Assembly (NCBI GenBank): GCA_964525045.1
Contig: CAZGFD010000055.1
Coordinates: 1-7,322, forward strand
DNA: 7,322 nucleotides
Source of the DNA: G020348185 sp964525045
Lineage (GTDB): Bacteria > Nitrospirota > Nitrospiria > Nitrospirales > UBA8639
Direction of reading: 5' to 3'
The position numbers were made by a program, and so were the translations under genes. The notes beneath the pieces were generated by a model. The model was not told the DNA's origin. It saw only the letters and a list, made by a program, of their open reading frames with translations, and ran no database searches. Position 1 is the stretch's first letter. Every line of letters starts with the position of its first letter. Below are positions 1 through 6,362 of this stretch, one piece after another.

Positions 1-2
1 TC

Positions 3-3000
3 GGTGTGGCCTCGTCCAGCGCTTTTTTTTCTCCCAGCTTCCCCTACCCAAACTACTTGGCCGTTGCCACCGGCAATCTCAACAATCTCTTGGACGAACA
101 GGGCAAGGATCATGATGAGGTCGTCGTGTGTTATTGGACCGGAAGAGGAGTAGTCCGGGTTCTCGACTACACGAATGTCCAAGAAAATGGGGTGGTGGTT
201 CAGAGGACGAGCGATGCTCCAGGGTTTCCAGGATTTATAGCGCCTTCAGAGGCTGCCAATACATATGGTCGTTATGGTTCCGACACCGCAATCGGGTGTG
301 CGACGGGCGATATTAACGGGGATGGGGTGGACGAAATAATCTGGGCGGCTGTTTCAGAACCGGGTCCTAAGGATCCCAGCGACTTTTCGGCGACAGTTCA
401 GGTGTTTCAGTATACAAACGGTGGCACCAACCCGCGGCTTCGAGCCATAGGGGATCCCGTACTCCTCCCAATCGTTCAAAATCCGAGACTCGACTTTTCC
501 CCGCCAAATAGTCACGTGCTGTGGGTCAGCATCGACGTAGCGACAGGAGATTTTAACGCCGATGGGCGCATGGATATTGCGGTCTCAACTGTCCAGGCTC
601 GCAAGGGAACGATTCGCTTTCGTACCTATCCCGTGATCTCCATTCTTGAGAGCGATACCAACTTGAATTTGACAGTCAAAAGTCACTTCGCAAACTTCCA
701 ATCCGGCGTGACGAGTCTCGCGGACTTTAACACAAGCCAAGGGAGCTATGCTTGCCTTACGGTCCCATCAATCCAACCCTGCGAGTCGATGCGGGCGAGT
801 GTGGTGGCCGGGCTGTTCAAATTTGATCCTTCGGGCGGATTTCCTTTTGATCGTCGTCAACTGGCGGTGGTCTACAACCTACCCTTTTTGAATGGAGGGG
901 GATTACGAGCCCAAACACTGGAAATTTCCGATGATCTTGAAACCATCACGCCCCTGGGAGATCCACTTGAACTGCCACAGCAAACCTGTAACACAAATTT
1001 GTGCCCCTCTGCTCAGCGGTTTTCCGTCAGCGCTGGAGGGTACATCGGTGGAGGAGATATCGATAATCCTCTATCGTCACTGGCGGTGACCAATTGGGAG
1101 TCCACCACCCCTAACAATAGGACCCTCCAATCGACCGGCCAATTTCATGGCTTCTGGGTTCAGCCCCTCCCCACGGATGCAGATACCACTCCAGGCAGTC
1201 TGGATCTTGTTTGGGACCAGGCCCTGCTGAATGGGCAAGAGATTAGAGGCCTCACCTCTTCCCGACTACCCGCTGTTGCTTGGGATCGTGAAGGGGCCTC
1301 CTTGTATCTAGGGGCCCCTGTGCGGATCACAGTATACCAACTAGTTCGTCCGGAATATCTCATTGGGGAGCCACCAAAACATATGTACTGGTGGCCGCCA
1401 AACGCGCCCCTAACCGATGGAGAGGTGATCAATGTGAGTCGGAATGATGAATTTTTCGTTTCGCTCAAAGACACCGAAAACTTGACGTATTCGTTCACCA
1501 AAAAAAATGAGACGGACTGGTCCATCGGGGGCAGTGTGGGCGGCTCGGCCAAAGCCTCGGTCGAAATTGGCGTGGACGTGGGGATCGTCAAAAGTTCTGC
1601 CACGGGGTCAATTGAAGTCAGTGGGAAAGTGGGCTATGACTATAACGAAAACAAAGCCTCCTATGAACAAGATTACCGCTCGCAAACGCAGACGTTAACC
1701 GCCTCGACAGAAAAAGGCGACCTTGTTCGGGCCCAGATCCAGACGTTTGATATATGGCGATATCCTATTTCGGGGGTCCCGCTCGAAAACGGCCTTCAGG
1801 CCTTTTGGGAAATTTCTTTTCCTGGCTCTATAGATAATGCCACTGGTGGAGGGTTGGGGTTCGACTGGTATACGCCTTCTTACGAAAACGGCAATATCCT
1901 CTCTTACCCTATCTCCTCAAATAATAATTATACCCCACCCGATTGTTGTCAGGAATATACCTTCCTGGAGAATGATCAAGAAGTCACTAAGAGTATTCCC
2001 TTTTTGGACGATGAGCGGTTGGCATTCGACGAAACTTCCATCGTTTTGGATCTGGAATTCTCGGAAACCTCGGGAAGCGGCGAAGAAAAATCTTACGAGA
2101 ACAAGCTATCTGAAGAAGCCGAGGTGCAGGTGGGGTATAAGACCGAAACCAAAGTCTTTGGAACCAGTGTGGAAACCGAAACGACGGTCACCGCCAATCT
2201 CAATAATTCCAATAGCTGGTCCACGATGTCGTCCTCGGATGCCAATACGAATACCACCAGGGGCTTTACACTCAGTAAGCCGGCAGGCAATCCGAGTCAG
2301 GCTTATTTTTTCTTCCCAACCTTTTACCTTGCCGAGGATGGGACCACCAAAGTGAAACATGCGGTGGATATCTTAGGGGCCGGTCGACCATTTTGGGCAG
2401 AAATTTATGGCCAACTCCCGGATGCCGCACTCAAATTGCCTCGGCGTTTCGTTACTTTCGAAGATCCGACCGGAGATACCACGTGGATTCCCAACCCGAG
2501 TGATGATAGAAAGGAAATCCGTGGATTTTTCACCAGGTTCGAAGAGCCGGATCAAGCAGGAACGTTTCCCCTGACGCCCGGGGCTGTTGACGAGGGGACT
2601 CGAGTGCGTTTGGAAGTCGAGGTGCACAATTATAGTCTTTCCAAGGACCTGACGGGGATGCCCATTATCTTTGAAGCCGCACCCTATGATTCAACAACCA
2701 ATACAGAGGGCCCTCGGGTCCCCCTCGTGTGTGAGGCGGGAAGTATCCTTTTACTGAGCTTGGACCCATTGGAAAGGAAACTGGCCCGCTGCGTGTGGGA
2801 TACGACCGGCTTTGGGCCTGGCATCCCCGCGGGCGAACAAAATTATCGCATGTACGTGACCCTCGATCCCGAAAATCAAATTGAGGAACTCTACGAAGGG
2901 ACGGAAGGCCCGGGACAAAACAATCAGGGCTGGGCCTTATTTACGGTGGCCGATCCGGAATTGACCTATCGAATTCCTACTCCCACGGCCGAGGTTCCTA

Positions 3001-3902
3001 ACGGGGCTGATGTCCACTTGGATACCGTCGCCCTTTCCCTTGAAGTGGAGGGGCAATTGCAAACATCAGATGTTCAAGTCACCAGTGGGCAACGAACCCC
3101 GCTGCGCGTCTGCGTGGAGACCGATCAAACGCAAACGGGCTACCATCATGTCTTAATTTATGATGGGAATCCAGATCGGGGGGGTACCCTCATTGCTGAC
3201 GCCTTGCTGCCGGGCCTTACCCAGGGCAAACCGACTTGTATCTGGAAAACAGATTTTCAATTGGAGAGGTCTGGGCATCATACCTTGTACGCACAAGTTC
3301 TGGAGACCCGGATCGATGGGGAAGTGGGGAATGCCGTTGACACGTTGCGAGTCCGAGTGGCCCGTCGACCGATTGTGCGATCTAGTGTCGATCAAGGGGC
3401 CGCCACGGGGCTGACCTCTGAGGATGGTCAAGGTCAATTCCACATTTCGGGAACATTCCGGTATACCGGCAAACTGGATCTCAATGACTCAACCTTGATC
3501 TTCGGGAATGTGCTCGATGAAAACCGGGGAACCGGGGAACTCATCCCGGGAGTGAATACGTTAACCGGGCAACCGCTCGTTCTCTTTGCTAAAGAAGAGC
3601 CTCAAGGCTTTCTCAATGCATCACAAAAGGTGGTGTTTGAAACTCTTGAGGGTCAAGAGCCTCAGGTTCACGTCGAGGTCACTCGGCAAGGGAACCTGTT
3701 GAACGTGGATATGGTGGTGGAGAAGGCGGAAATTCTACAACCCTCCAAATGTGGTCCACTGAGGAGCACTCGATTAACCACCAGCCTGTTGCTCTTAGAT
3801 AACGAAGATCCGCCAGTGGAATTTGTGTTTCAGAAAGGGCGGTGGTCTTGCCAGATTAATGCGGAAGGGAAGGTGACGACCCTGGAATTACCACGAGGCT
3901 AG
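3..3902 (+). CDS. large FG-GAP / CARDB-like multidomain surface or secreted protein, 5'-partial
   Basis: The frame is open to the left edge. The first usable start, GTG at 6, has no visible ribosome binding site and no signal peptide behind it, so the N-terminus probably lies outside the window. Numbering from that GTG gives 1298 residues. Residues 1-440 carry FG-GAP/VCBS-type blades: ATGDINGDGVDE at 99-110 and ATGDFNADGRMD at 179-190 are calcium-loop-like, and weaker copies lie near 18-43 and 340-362. Residues 480-790 are rich in Ser, Thr and Gly in alternating patterns (506-545 and 700-755), like beta strands of aerolysin/ETX-type toxins; this is resemblance only. Residues 855-985 and 1025-1118 look like CARDB or Ig-like beta-sandwiches. 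A further beta-rich module ends with INAEG near the C-terminus. A cell-surface or exported binding or effector protein is inferred. Coding status is certain; function is not. Confidence 0.9.
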   Translation, partial: GVASSSAFFSPSFPYPNYLAVATGNLNNLLDEQGKDHDEVVVCYWTGRGVVRVLDYTNVQENGVVVQRTSDAPGFPGFIAPSEAANTYGRYGSDTAIGCATGDINGDGVDEIIWAAVSEPGPKDPSDFSATVQVFQYTNGGTNPRLRAIGDPVLLPIVQNPRLDFSPPNSHVLWVSIDVATGDFNADGRMDIAVSTVQARKGTIRFRTYPVISILESDTNLNLTVKSHFANFQSGVTSLADFNTSQGSYACLTVPSIQPCESMRASVVAGLFKFDPSGGFPFDRRQLAVVYNLPFLNGGGLRAQTLEISDDLETITPLGDPLELPQQTCNTNLCPSAQRFSVSAGGYIGGGDIDNPLSSLAVTNWESTTPNNRTLQSTGQFHGFWVQPLPTDADTTPGSLDLVWDQALLNGQEIRGLTSSRLPAVAWDREGASLYLGAPVRITVYQLVRPEYLIGEPPKHMYWWPPNAPLTDGEVINVSRNDEFFVSLKDTENLTYSFTKKNETDWSIGGSVGGSAKASVEIGVDVGIVKSSATGSIEVSGKVGYDYNENKASYEQDYRSQTQTLTASTEKGDLVRAQIQTFDIWRYPISGVPLENGLQAFWEISFPGSIDNATGGGLGFDWYTPSYENGNILSYPISSNNNYTPPDCCQEYTFLENDQEVTKSIPFLDDERLAFDETSIVLDLEFSETSGSGEEKSYENKLSEEAEVQVGYKTETKVFGTSVETETTVTANLNNSNSWSTMSSSDANTNTTRGFTLSKPAGNPSQAYFFFPTFYLAEDGTTKVKHAVDILGAGRPFWAEIYGQLPDAALKLPRRFVTFEDPTGDTTWIPNPSDDRKEIRGFFTRFEEPDQAGTFPLTPGAVDEGTRVRLEVEVHNYSLSKDLTGMPIIFEAAPYDSTTNTEGPRVPLVCEAGSILLLSLDPLERKLARCVWDTTGFGPGIPAGEQNYRMYVTLDPENQIEELYEGTEGPGQNNQGWALFTVADPELTYRIPTPTAEVPNGADVHLDTVALSLEVEGQLQTSDVQVTSGQRTPLRVCVETDQTQTGYHHVLIYDGNPDRGGTLIADALLPGLTQGKPTCIWKTDFQLERSGHHTLYAQVLETRIDGEVGNAVDTLRVRVARRPIVRSSVDQGAATGLTSEDGQGQFHISGTFRYTGKLDLNDSTLIFGNVLDENRGTGELIPGVNTLTGQPLVLFAKEEPQGFLNASQKVVFETLEGQEPQVHVEVTRQGNLLNVDMVVEKAEILQPSKCGPLRSTRLTTSLLLLDNEDPPVEFVFQKGRWSCQINAEGKVTTLELPRG

Positions 3903-3921
3903 GGGTAAATCTGTCTTGGCT

Positions 3922-3962
3922 GGCCACCAGATGGCCGGGACCTGCAATTTCCCGAAGCGGGA
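3922..3962 (+). terminator. weak hairpin pair just after the large gene, possible terminator
   Basis: Two short stems follow the stop codon of the large gene by about 20 and 48 bases. The first is GGCCA/TGGCC (3922-3926 with 3932-3936). The second is TCCCG-AAG-CGGGA (3950-3962). The sequence after the second stem is only moderately T-rich (CCTTTCTT at 3968-3975). The position suits a transcript end, but the poor T-tract makes this a weak call. A much better terminator lies at 4257-4303. Confidence 0.25.
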
Positions 3963-4191
3963 GGCGACCTTTCTTGAAGACGCCTTATGGTCATGTTATG
4001 GATGACCGAATCCTTCATAATCCCATAACTGGTGAAACGATCACGTTTCTTCAGACATCAAGGGAAAGAGGTTGTTAAACAGGTCGCTTCTTGACTTTAC
4101 ATACACCATTATCTGGAAAACACTTGGTTTCTTTCTCATCAAAAAATGAAATAAATGGAGAATCTAATTATTGTTGAAAGGAGAGCGCTGC

Positions 4192-4234
4192 GGTCACCCC
4201 ATGAAGGGGGCATACCCCCTTCATAACCCCGACC
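4192..4234 (+). repeat. perfect 10-bp inverted repeat within a closing 4-bp stem (hairpin)
   Basis: ATGAAGGGGG (4201-4210) and CCCCCTTCAT (4215-4224) are perfect reverse complements around the 4-base loop CATA. Outside them, GGTC (4192-4195) can pair with GACC (4231-4234) across a C-rich internal loop. A stem this strong in a non-coding region points to structured RNA or a protein-binding site. No T-tract follows, so it is not by itself an intrinsic terminator. Confidence 0.6.
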
Positions 4235-4256
4235 AACGGCTTGGGAATACGGAGAC

Positions 4257-4303
4257 AGGGGATTACTCAAGTAGTTGATAAGACGGGTAATCCCCTCGTT
4301 TTT
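4257..4303 (+). terminator. Rho-independent terminator-like stem with T-tract
   Basis: AGGGGATTAC (4257-4266) and GTAATCCCCT (4287-4296) form a perfect 10-bp stem around a 20-base loop, followed by CG and TTTTT at 4299-4303. The orientation suits a + strand transcript. The large gene ends 355 bases upstream, so this could end a long 3' tail of that message or a separate small RNA that also contains the 4201-4224 hairpin. Confidence 0.6.
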
Positions 4304-4380
4304 CTTGGCGATTCGCCATTACGCTGTTTGTCTCTCTTTGCCTCACTTTGCTGCTCTTCGCCCTTATTTGACTGTATTTC

Positions 4381-4398
4381 TAACACCTATTTAACACC
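4381..4398. repeat. two TAACACC direct repeats, 11-base period
   Basis: TAACACC occurs at 4381-4387 and again at 4392-4398, so the copies sit one helical turn apart (11 bases). Such spacing suits a regulator binding one face of the DNA, but the repeat is short and could be chance. Confidence 0.25.
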
Positions 4399-4464
4399 AC
4401 TCGTAATGTTTGGCTGAAAGGGCGGTCTATACCCTACCCTGCCAGGGATCGTATTAATGCGGAA

Positions 4465-4477
4465 GGGGTAGTACCCC
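4465..4477. repeat. GGGGTA-G-TACCCC near-perfect palindrome
   Basis: GGGGTA (4465-4470) and TACCCC (4472-4477) are reverse complements around a single base. The stem would have almost no loop as RNA, so a protein-binding palindrome is more natural than a hairpin. It lies about 130 bases upstream of the promoter proposed for the DUF1566 gene. Confidence 0.3.
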
Positions 4478-4596
4478 CACCATTGCGCTTTATGGAAGGC
4501 ACTTGTTTCCTTTGCCGCCTAAGCCTACCAAATCCAGCGAAGAAACCAGGGGCTTTTTGTCAGCCTCACGCCGCGGTCAAAGCCACCGGCATCGGG

Positions 4597-4624
4597 TTGA
4601 CAATTTTGGCCAAATGTTTATGGT
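4597..4624 (+). promoter_or_regulatory. sigma70-like promoter for the DUF1566 gene
   Basis: A perfect -35 box TTGACA lies at 4597-4602. A -10 candidate TATGGT (4 of 6 consensus positions) lies at 4619-4624 after a 16-base spacer. Transcription would begin near 4631, giving an untranslated leader of about 80 bases before the ATG at 4712. This is the best promoter match seen in the window. Confidence 0.45.
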
Positions 4625-4632
4625 GGGGCCAA
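4606..4632. promoter_or_regulatory. operator-like inverted repeat over the -10 region
   Basis: TTGGCC (4606-4611) and GGCCAA (4627-4632) form a 6-bp inverted repeat separated by 15 bases. It flanks the proposed -10 box, where a bound dimeric repressor would block RNA polymerase. The regulator is unknown and the arms are short. Confidence 0.3.
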
Positions 4633-4711
4633 TTTTTCGCGTTTTACTTCTGCGGGTTCTAGGCAGCTGGGCATTTCATTAATTGTTTCATTCATTTACA
4701 CGGAGGGAGTT

Positions 4712-5464
4712 ATGCGGAAATCTAAATTTCTATTGATGGGGCTGCTGGCCGTGGCGTTCCTGTGCGGGATCGTCGGGATCCTGCAGCCGGCGAACAGTGT
4801 AGCCGCCGATTTCTTCAAGGACAAATTTGTCACGAACAAAGAGCTCAAGGATTTGATTCTCATGCTCAAAGACCAGGCGGTCAAGAAAAGCTTGAAAGAC
4901 CACTTTGTTACAAACAAAGAGCGCAGAGATTTGGATCTCATGCCCAATGACCAAGCGGCCAATCCACCCAATAGGGAGCCCTGTGCGGTGCCGCCGACCT
5001 GGGGCGGGGTGATTCCCGGGGACAAACGATTTGTCCCGACGTTTGTGGATGGGGACGGGGTGGCGCATGCCTACTGTGACCGGCAAACAGGAGTGGTGTG
5101 GGAGGCGGCGCCGGTGGACACCTCATTCACCTGGCTCCAAGCGCGGGACCATTGTATTAATCGAACTGTGAGCTGGAACGGGCAGAAGGGCGGGCGGTTG
5201 CCGTCTATTCCCGAACTGGCGAGCCTGGTGGATACCACCTCGACGCTGTGCACCGGAGGAGGCCCTTGTCTCCCGGATGGCCACCCTTTCAGTAACGTGT
5301 CGTCGGAGACCTATTTTTCTGCAACGACGTTTGATGATATTCCCACGAACGCGTGGGGCGTGACCCTCAGCAACGGCAATGTGACCACCGCCTTTAAGGA
5401 ACTCACCGGCGGCCCTCTCCACGGATGGTGTGTGCGGGGTGCCATGGATGCCAATGCGTATTGA
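4712..5464 (+). CDS. exported DUF1566 (Lcl C-terminal-like) domain protein
   Basis: The ATG at 4712 has a strong ribosome binding site, GGAGGG at 4702-4707, about 5 bases upstream. The 250-residue product starts with a Sec signal peptide: MRKSK, a hydrophobic core to about residue 24, and a likely cut after VAA (residues 30-32). Two 26-residue tandem repeats follow (35-60 and 61-86), sharing FVTNKE and later DQA. Residues about 112-243 match the DUF1566 pattern: DRQTGVVWE (123-131), FTWLQARDHC (139-148), GGRLPSIPEL (160-169), HPFSNV (191-196), YFSATT (201-206), AWGV (214-217) and a closing WCVRG (239-243). Six cysteines in the mature part could form disulfides. DUF1566 proteins are usually exported and of unknown biochemical role; some related C-type-lectin-like folds bind ligands. 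No partner gene is adjacent. Confidence 0.9.
   Translation: MRKSKFLLMGLLAVAFLCGIVGILQPANSVAADFFKDKFVTNKELKDLILMLKDQAVKKSLKDHFVTNKERRDLDLMPNDQAANPPNREPCAVPPTWGGVIPGDKRFVPTFVDGDGVAHAYCDRQTGVVWEAAPVDTSFTWLQARDHCINRTVSWNGQKGGRLPSIPELASLVDTTSTLCTGGGPCLPDGHPFSNVSSETYFSATTFDDIPTNAWGVTLSNGNVTTAFKELTGGPLHGWCVRGAMDANAY
4814..4969 (+). repeat. tandem 78-base repeat coding for a 26-residue unit
   Basis: Two adjacent in-frame 78-base units (4814-4891 and 4892-4969) encode residues 35-60 and 61-86 of the DUF1566 protein. Both contain FVTNKE, a DL-x-LM segment and DQA. The nucleotide copies have diverged, including at third codon positions, so the duplication is not recent and the amino acid pattern has been kept. 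Confidence 0.75.
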
Positions 5465-5484
5465 AGTGTGAATAAAGGAGTCAG

Positions 5485-5595
5485 ATGGAGGAAGTTGGGA
5501 CACCGGTCATTGGCTTCCTCTCGCCGACCTGCCACGGCAGCTACCACCGGACCAGCCTGGCCGGCAGTGCCGTGAATCACGGCTCAAAATCGTGA
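5485..5595 (+). CDS. possible 36-codon small ORF, unknown
   Basis: ATG at 5485 is preceded by AAAGGAG (5474-5480), a good ribosome binding site at 4 bases. The frame runs 36 codons to TGA at 5593-5595. The predicted peptide begins MEEVGTPVIGFLSPTCHG and has no signal peptide, membrane segment or known motif. It starts 20 bases after the DUF1566 gene and could be translated from the same message. Several hairpins lie within it, so the sequence may be kept for RNA structure rather than protein. The start signal is the only positive evidence. Confidence 0.3.
   Translation: MEEVGTPVIGFLSPTCHGSYHRTSLAGSAVNHGSKS
5488..5520 (+). terminator. weak inverted repeat after the DUF1566 gene
   Basis: GAGGAAG (5488-5494) and CTTCCTC (5514-5520) are perfect 7-bp complements around a 19-base loop, 23 bases after the stop codon. 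No T-run follows, so if it ends transcription it would do so poorly or with Rho. Confidence 0.25.
5529..5583 (+). repeat. mutually exclusive hairpin set
   Basis: CTGCC-AC-GGCAG lies at 5529-5540 and GCCGTG-AAT-CACGGC at 5569-5583. The segment TGCCGTG (5568-5574) can also pair with CACGGCA (5533-5539), so the two folds compete. This resembles an attenuator-like arrangement, but no ligand, leader-peptide logic or T-tract is visible. Confidence 0.35.
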
Positions 5596-5599
5596 ACCT

Positions 5600-5605
5600 T
5601 ATAAT
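5600..5605 (+). promoter_or_regulatory. consensus TATAAT, possible -10 box
   Basis: A perfect TATAAT lies at 5600-5605 on the + strand. No convincing -35 box is found 16-18 bases upstream (the best is TCACGG) and there is no extended -10 TG. No + strand gene follows within reach, so activity is doubtful. Confidence 0.15.
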
Positions 5606-5675
5606 GTCGTCATGTCACCAAGACTCTGCAGTTAAGTGAGCGGTCGGTTTCGATGATGCGAAAGTGAATGACTAG

Positions 5676-5709
5676 AAAAGAAGGGGCATCCCTTGCGGGA
5701 AGCCCCTTC
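5676..5709 (-). terminator. Rho-independent terminator of the small secreted protein gene
   Basis: Read on the - strand, GAAGGGGC pairs with GCCCCTTC (5709-5702 with 5687-5680). An inner TCCC/GGGA stem extends the hairpin, and it is followed by TTTTCT. The stem begins 45 bases after the stop codon at 5755. The T-rich side is on the - strand only, so it serves the gene at 5755-6141. Confidence 0.75.
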
Positions 5710-5754
5710 CGGTGTGCCTGCTCCTATGTTATGAGGTCAGTAAGGGTCGATGTA

Positions 5755-6141
5755 TTAAGGCAGTGCCGATGCCCCGGGCTCCAAATTCAACTGAGAAACG
5801 TCCGGGAACTTCAGCCCGAGCGGTAACGTAGGTAACCCTGGCTTCTCTGGTTTCGCAGGGGGAGAAAACGGCAGGGTGGGAAGCTGAAGATTCAAGGGAA
5901 GCGTCGGCATCATCCCAAGACCCGCGCCGGTAATCTCCTCGAGACTCTCATCGGTGAGCGGGGTGAGCCCCGGCTTAAGCTCGGCGGCTAACTGTCCGGC
6001 CCCGTCGTGCTTAACCCCGGTTGTTACTCCCCACCCTTTGAGCACCTCCTGATCTGACATTTGTGGTTCCTCGGCGAAGGCGGTGGCCACGCCAACCACC
6101 AAGAGTCCACTGAACAACGCTGTCAGCATGTGTTTACCCAT
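5755..6141 (-). CDS. small exported Pro/Leu-rich protein with LTDESLEEITGAG motif
   Basis: The ATG at 6141 follows a near-ideal ribosome binding site (AAGGAGGG, complement of 6145-6152). The 128-residue product starts with a Sec signal peptide, cut probably after AFA (residues 21-23), leaving EEPQMSDQ at the mature N-terminus. Residues 62-74 read LTDESLEEITGAG. This resembles the LSDEELExxxGG leader motif of double-glycine peptides and the LxDxELxxVTGQ motif found near the N-terminus of many exported proteins of unknown function. The rest is Pro/Leu-rich with three copies of a PTLPL/F unit (79-83, 88-92, 104-108) and no cysteine. Its own start signal and terminator indicate a single-gene transcript. 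The function is unknown; a surface-associated or processed peptide is possible. Confidence 0.8.
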   Translation of the reverse strand: MGKHMLTALFSGLLVVGVATAFAEEPQMSDQEVLKGWGVTTGVKHDGAGQLAAELKPGLTPLTDESLEEITGAGLGMMPTLPLNLQLPTLPFSPPAKPEKPGLPTLPLGLKFPDVSQLNLEPGASALP

Positions 6142-6144
6142 AAA

Positions 6145-6152
6145 CCCTCCTT
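6145..6152 (-). promoter_or_regulatory. strong ribosome binding site of the small secreted protein
   Basis: On the - strand AAGGAGGG lies just upstream of the ATG at 6141, with about 4 bases between GGAGG and the start. It fixes this ATG over the internal Met at residue 5. Confidence 0.7.
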
Positions 6153-6196
6153 TGAAGACAAAAAATTAATAAACGCCACCTTCTTCTCATGGTACT

Positions 6197-6212
6197 GCCC
6201 GAAAAGTCGGGC
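6197..6212 (-). repeat. GCCCGA/TCGGGC hairpin in the leader of the small secreted protein
   Basis: GCCCGA (6197-6202) and TCGGGC (6207-6212) form a perfect 6-bp stem with a 4-base loop, about 55 bases upstream of the ATG at 6141 on the - strand. It lies in the probable leader or promoter region and could be a regulatory hairpin or a binding site. No clear -35/-10 pair was found around it; a TATAGA on the - strand near 6225 lacks a matching -35 box. Confidence 0.35.
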
Positions 6213-6362
6213 GAATTGGTCATCTATACCGTGAGAACAGAATTAATACCCGTTCGCGTCTGGTAGTGGAGCCCGAAGGCCCCCTGGATTCCTGTCAGCC
6301 TAGGCCCATCGTCAGCCATCTCCATAACAGGCTTGGGGAGGAGACTGCCGAGGTACGGTTTC

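Larger units (their letters stand above)
3903..4711. other. 809-base intergenic region without a convincing gene
   Basis: No frame here combines a start codon, a ribosome binding site and a protein-like translation. Two frames on the + strand stay open without a plausible start: 4205-4414 (70 codons) and 4384-4659 (92 codons). The region holds hairpins, a strong terminator, a short echo of the end of the upstream gene, and a promoter for the downstream gene, each listed separately. It could be a mix of a structured RNA and gene remnants. Confidence 0.6.

Noticed and set aside
1160..1603. Open frame of 147 codons on the - strand inside the large gene
   Set aside because: It lies wholly within the clearly coding + strand frame, has no ribosome binding site and no protein-like pattern; it is a shadow.
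1837..2355. Open frame of 172 codons on + in another phase of the large gene
   Set aside because: Its composition (many Arg, Pro, Ile, Trp) is that of an out-of-phase reading, and the main frame there has a coherent beta-rich sequence.
4091..4119. TTGACT as a -35 box in the gap after the large gene
   Set aside because: No -10 match lies 16-18 bases downstream; CATTAT is only 10 bases away.
4730..5086. Antisense frames over the DUF1566 gene
   Set aside because: The + strand product matches a known domain and has a strong ribosome binding site; the antisense frames have neither.
5280..5464. Variable region of a diversity-generating retroelement at the DUF1566 C-terminus
   Set aside because: DUF1566-like and lectin-like ends can be such targets, but no reverse transcriptase and no near-copy template repeat are present in the window.
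6150..6190. Sigma54 promoter (TGGC...TTTG) upstream of the small secreted protein
   Set aside because: The GC of the -12 element is missing and the spacing does not fit.
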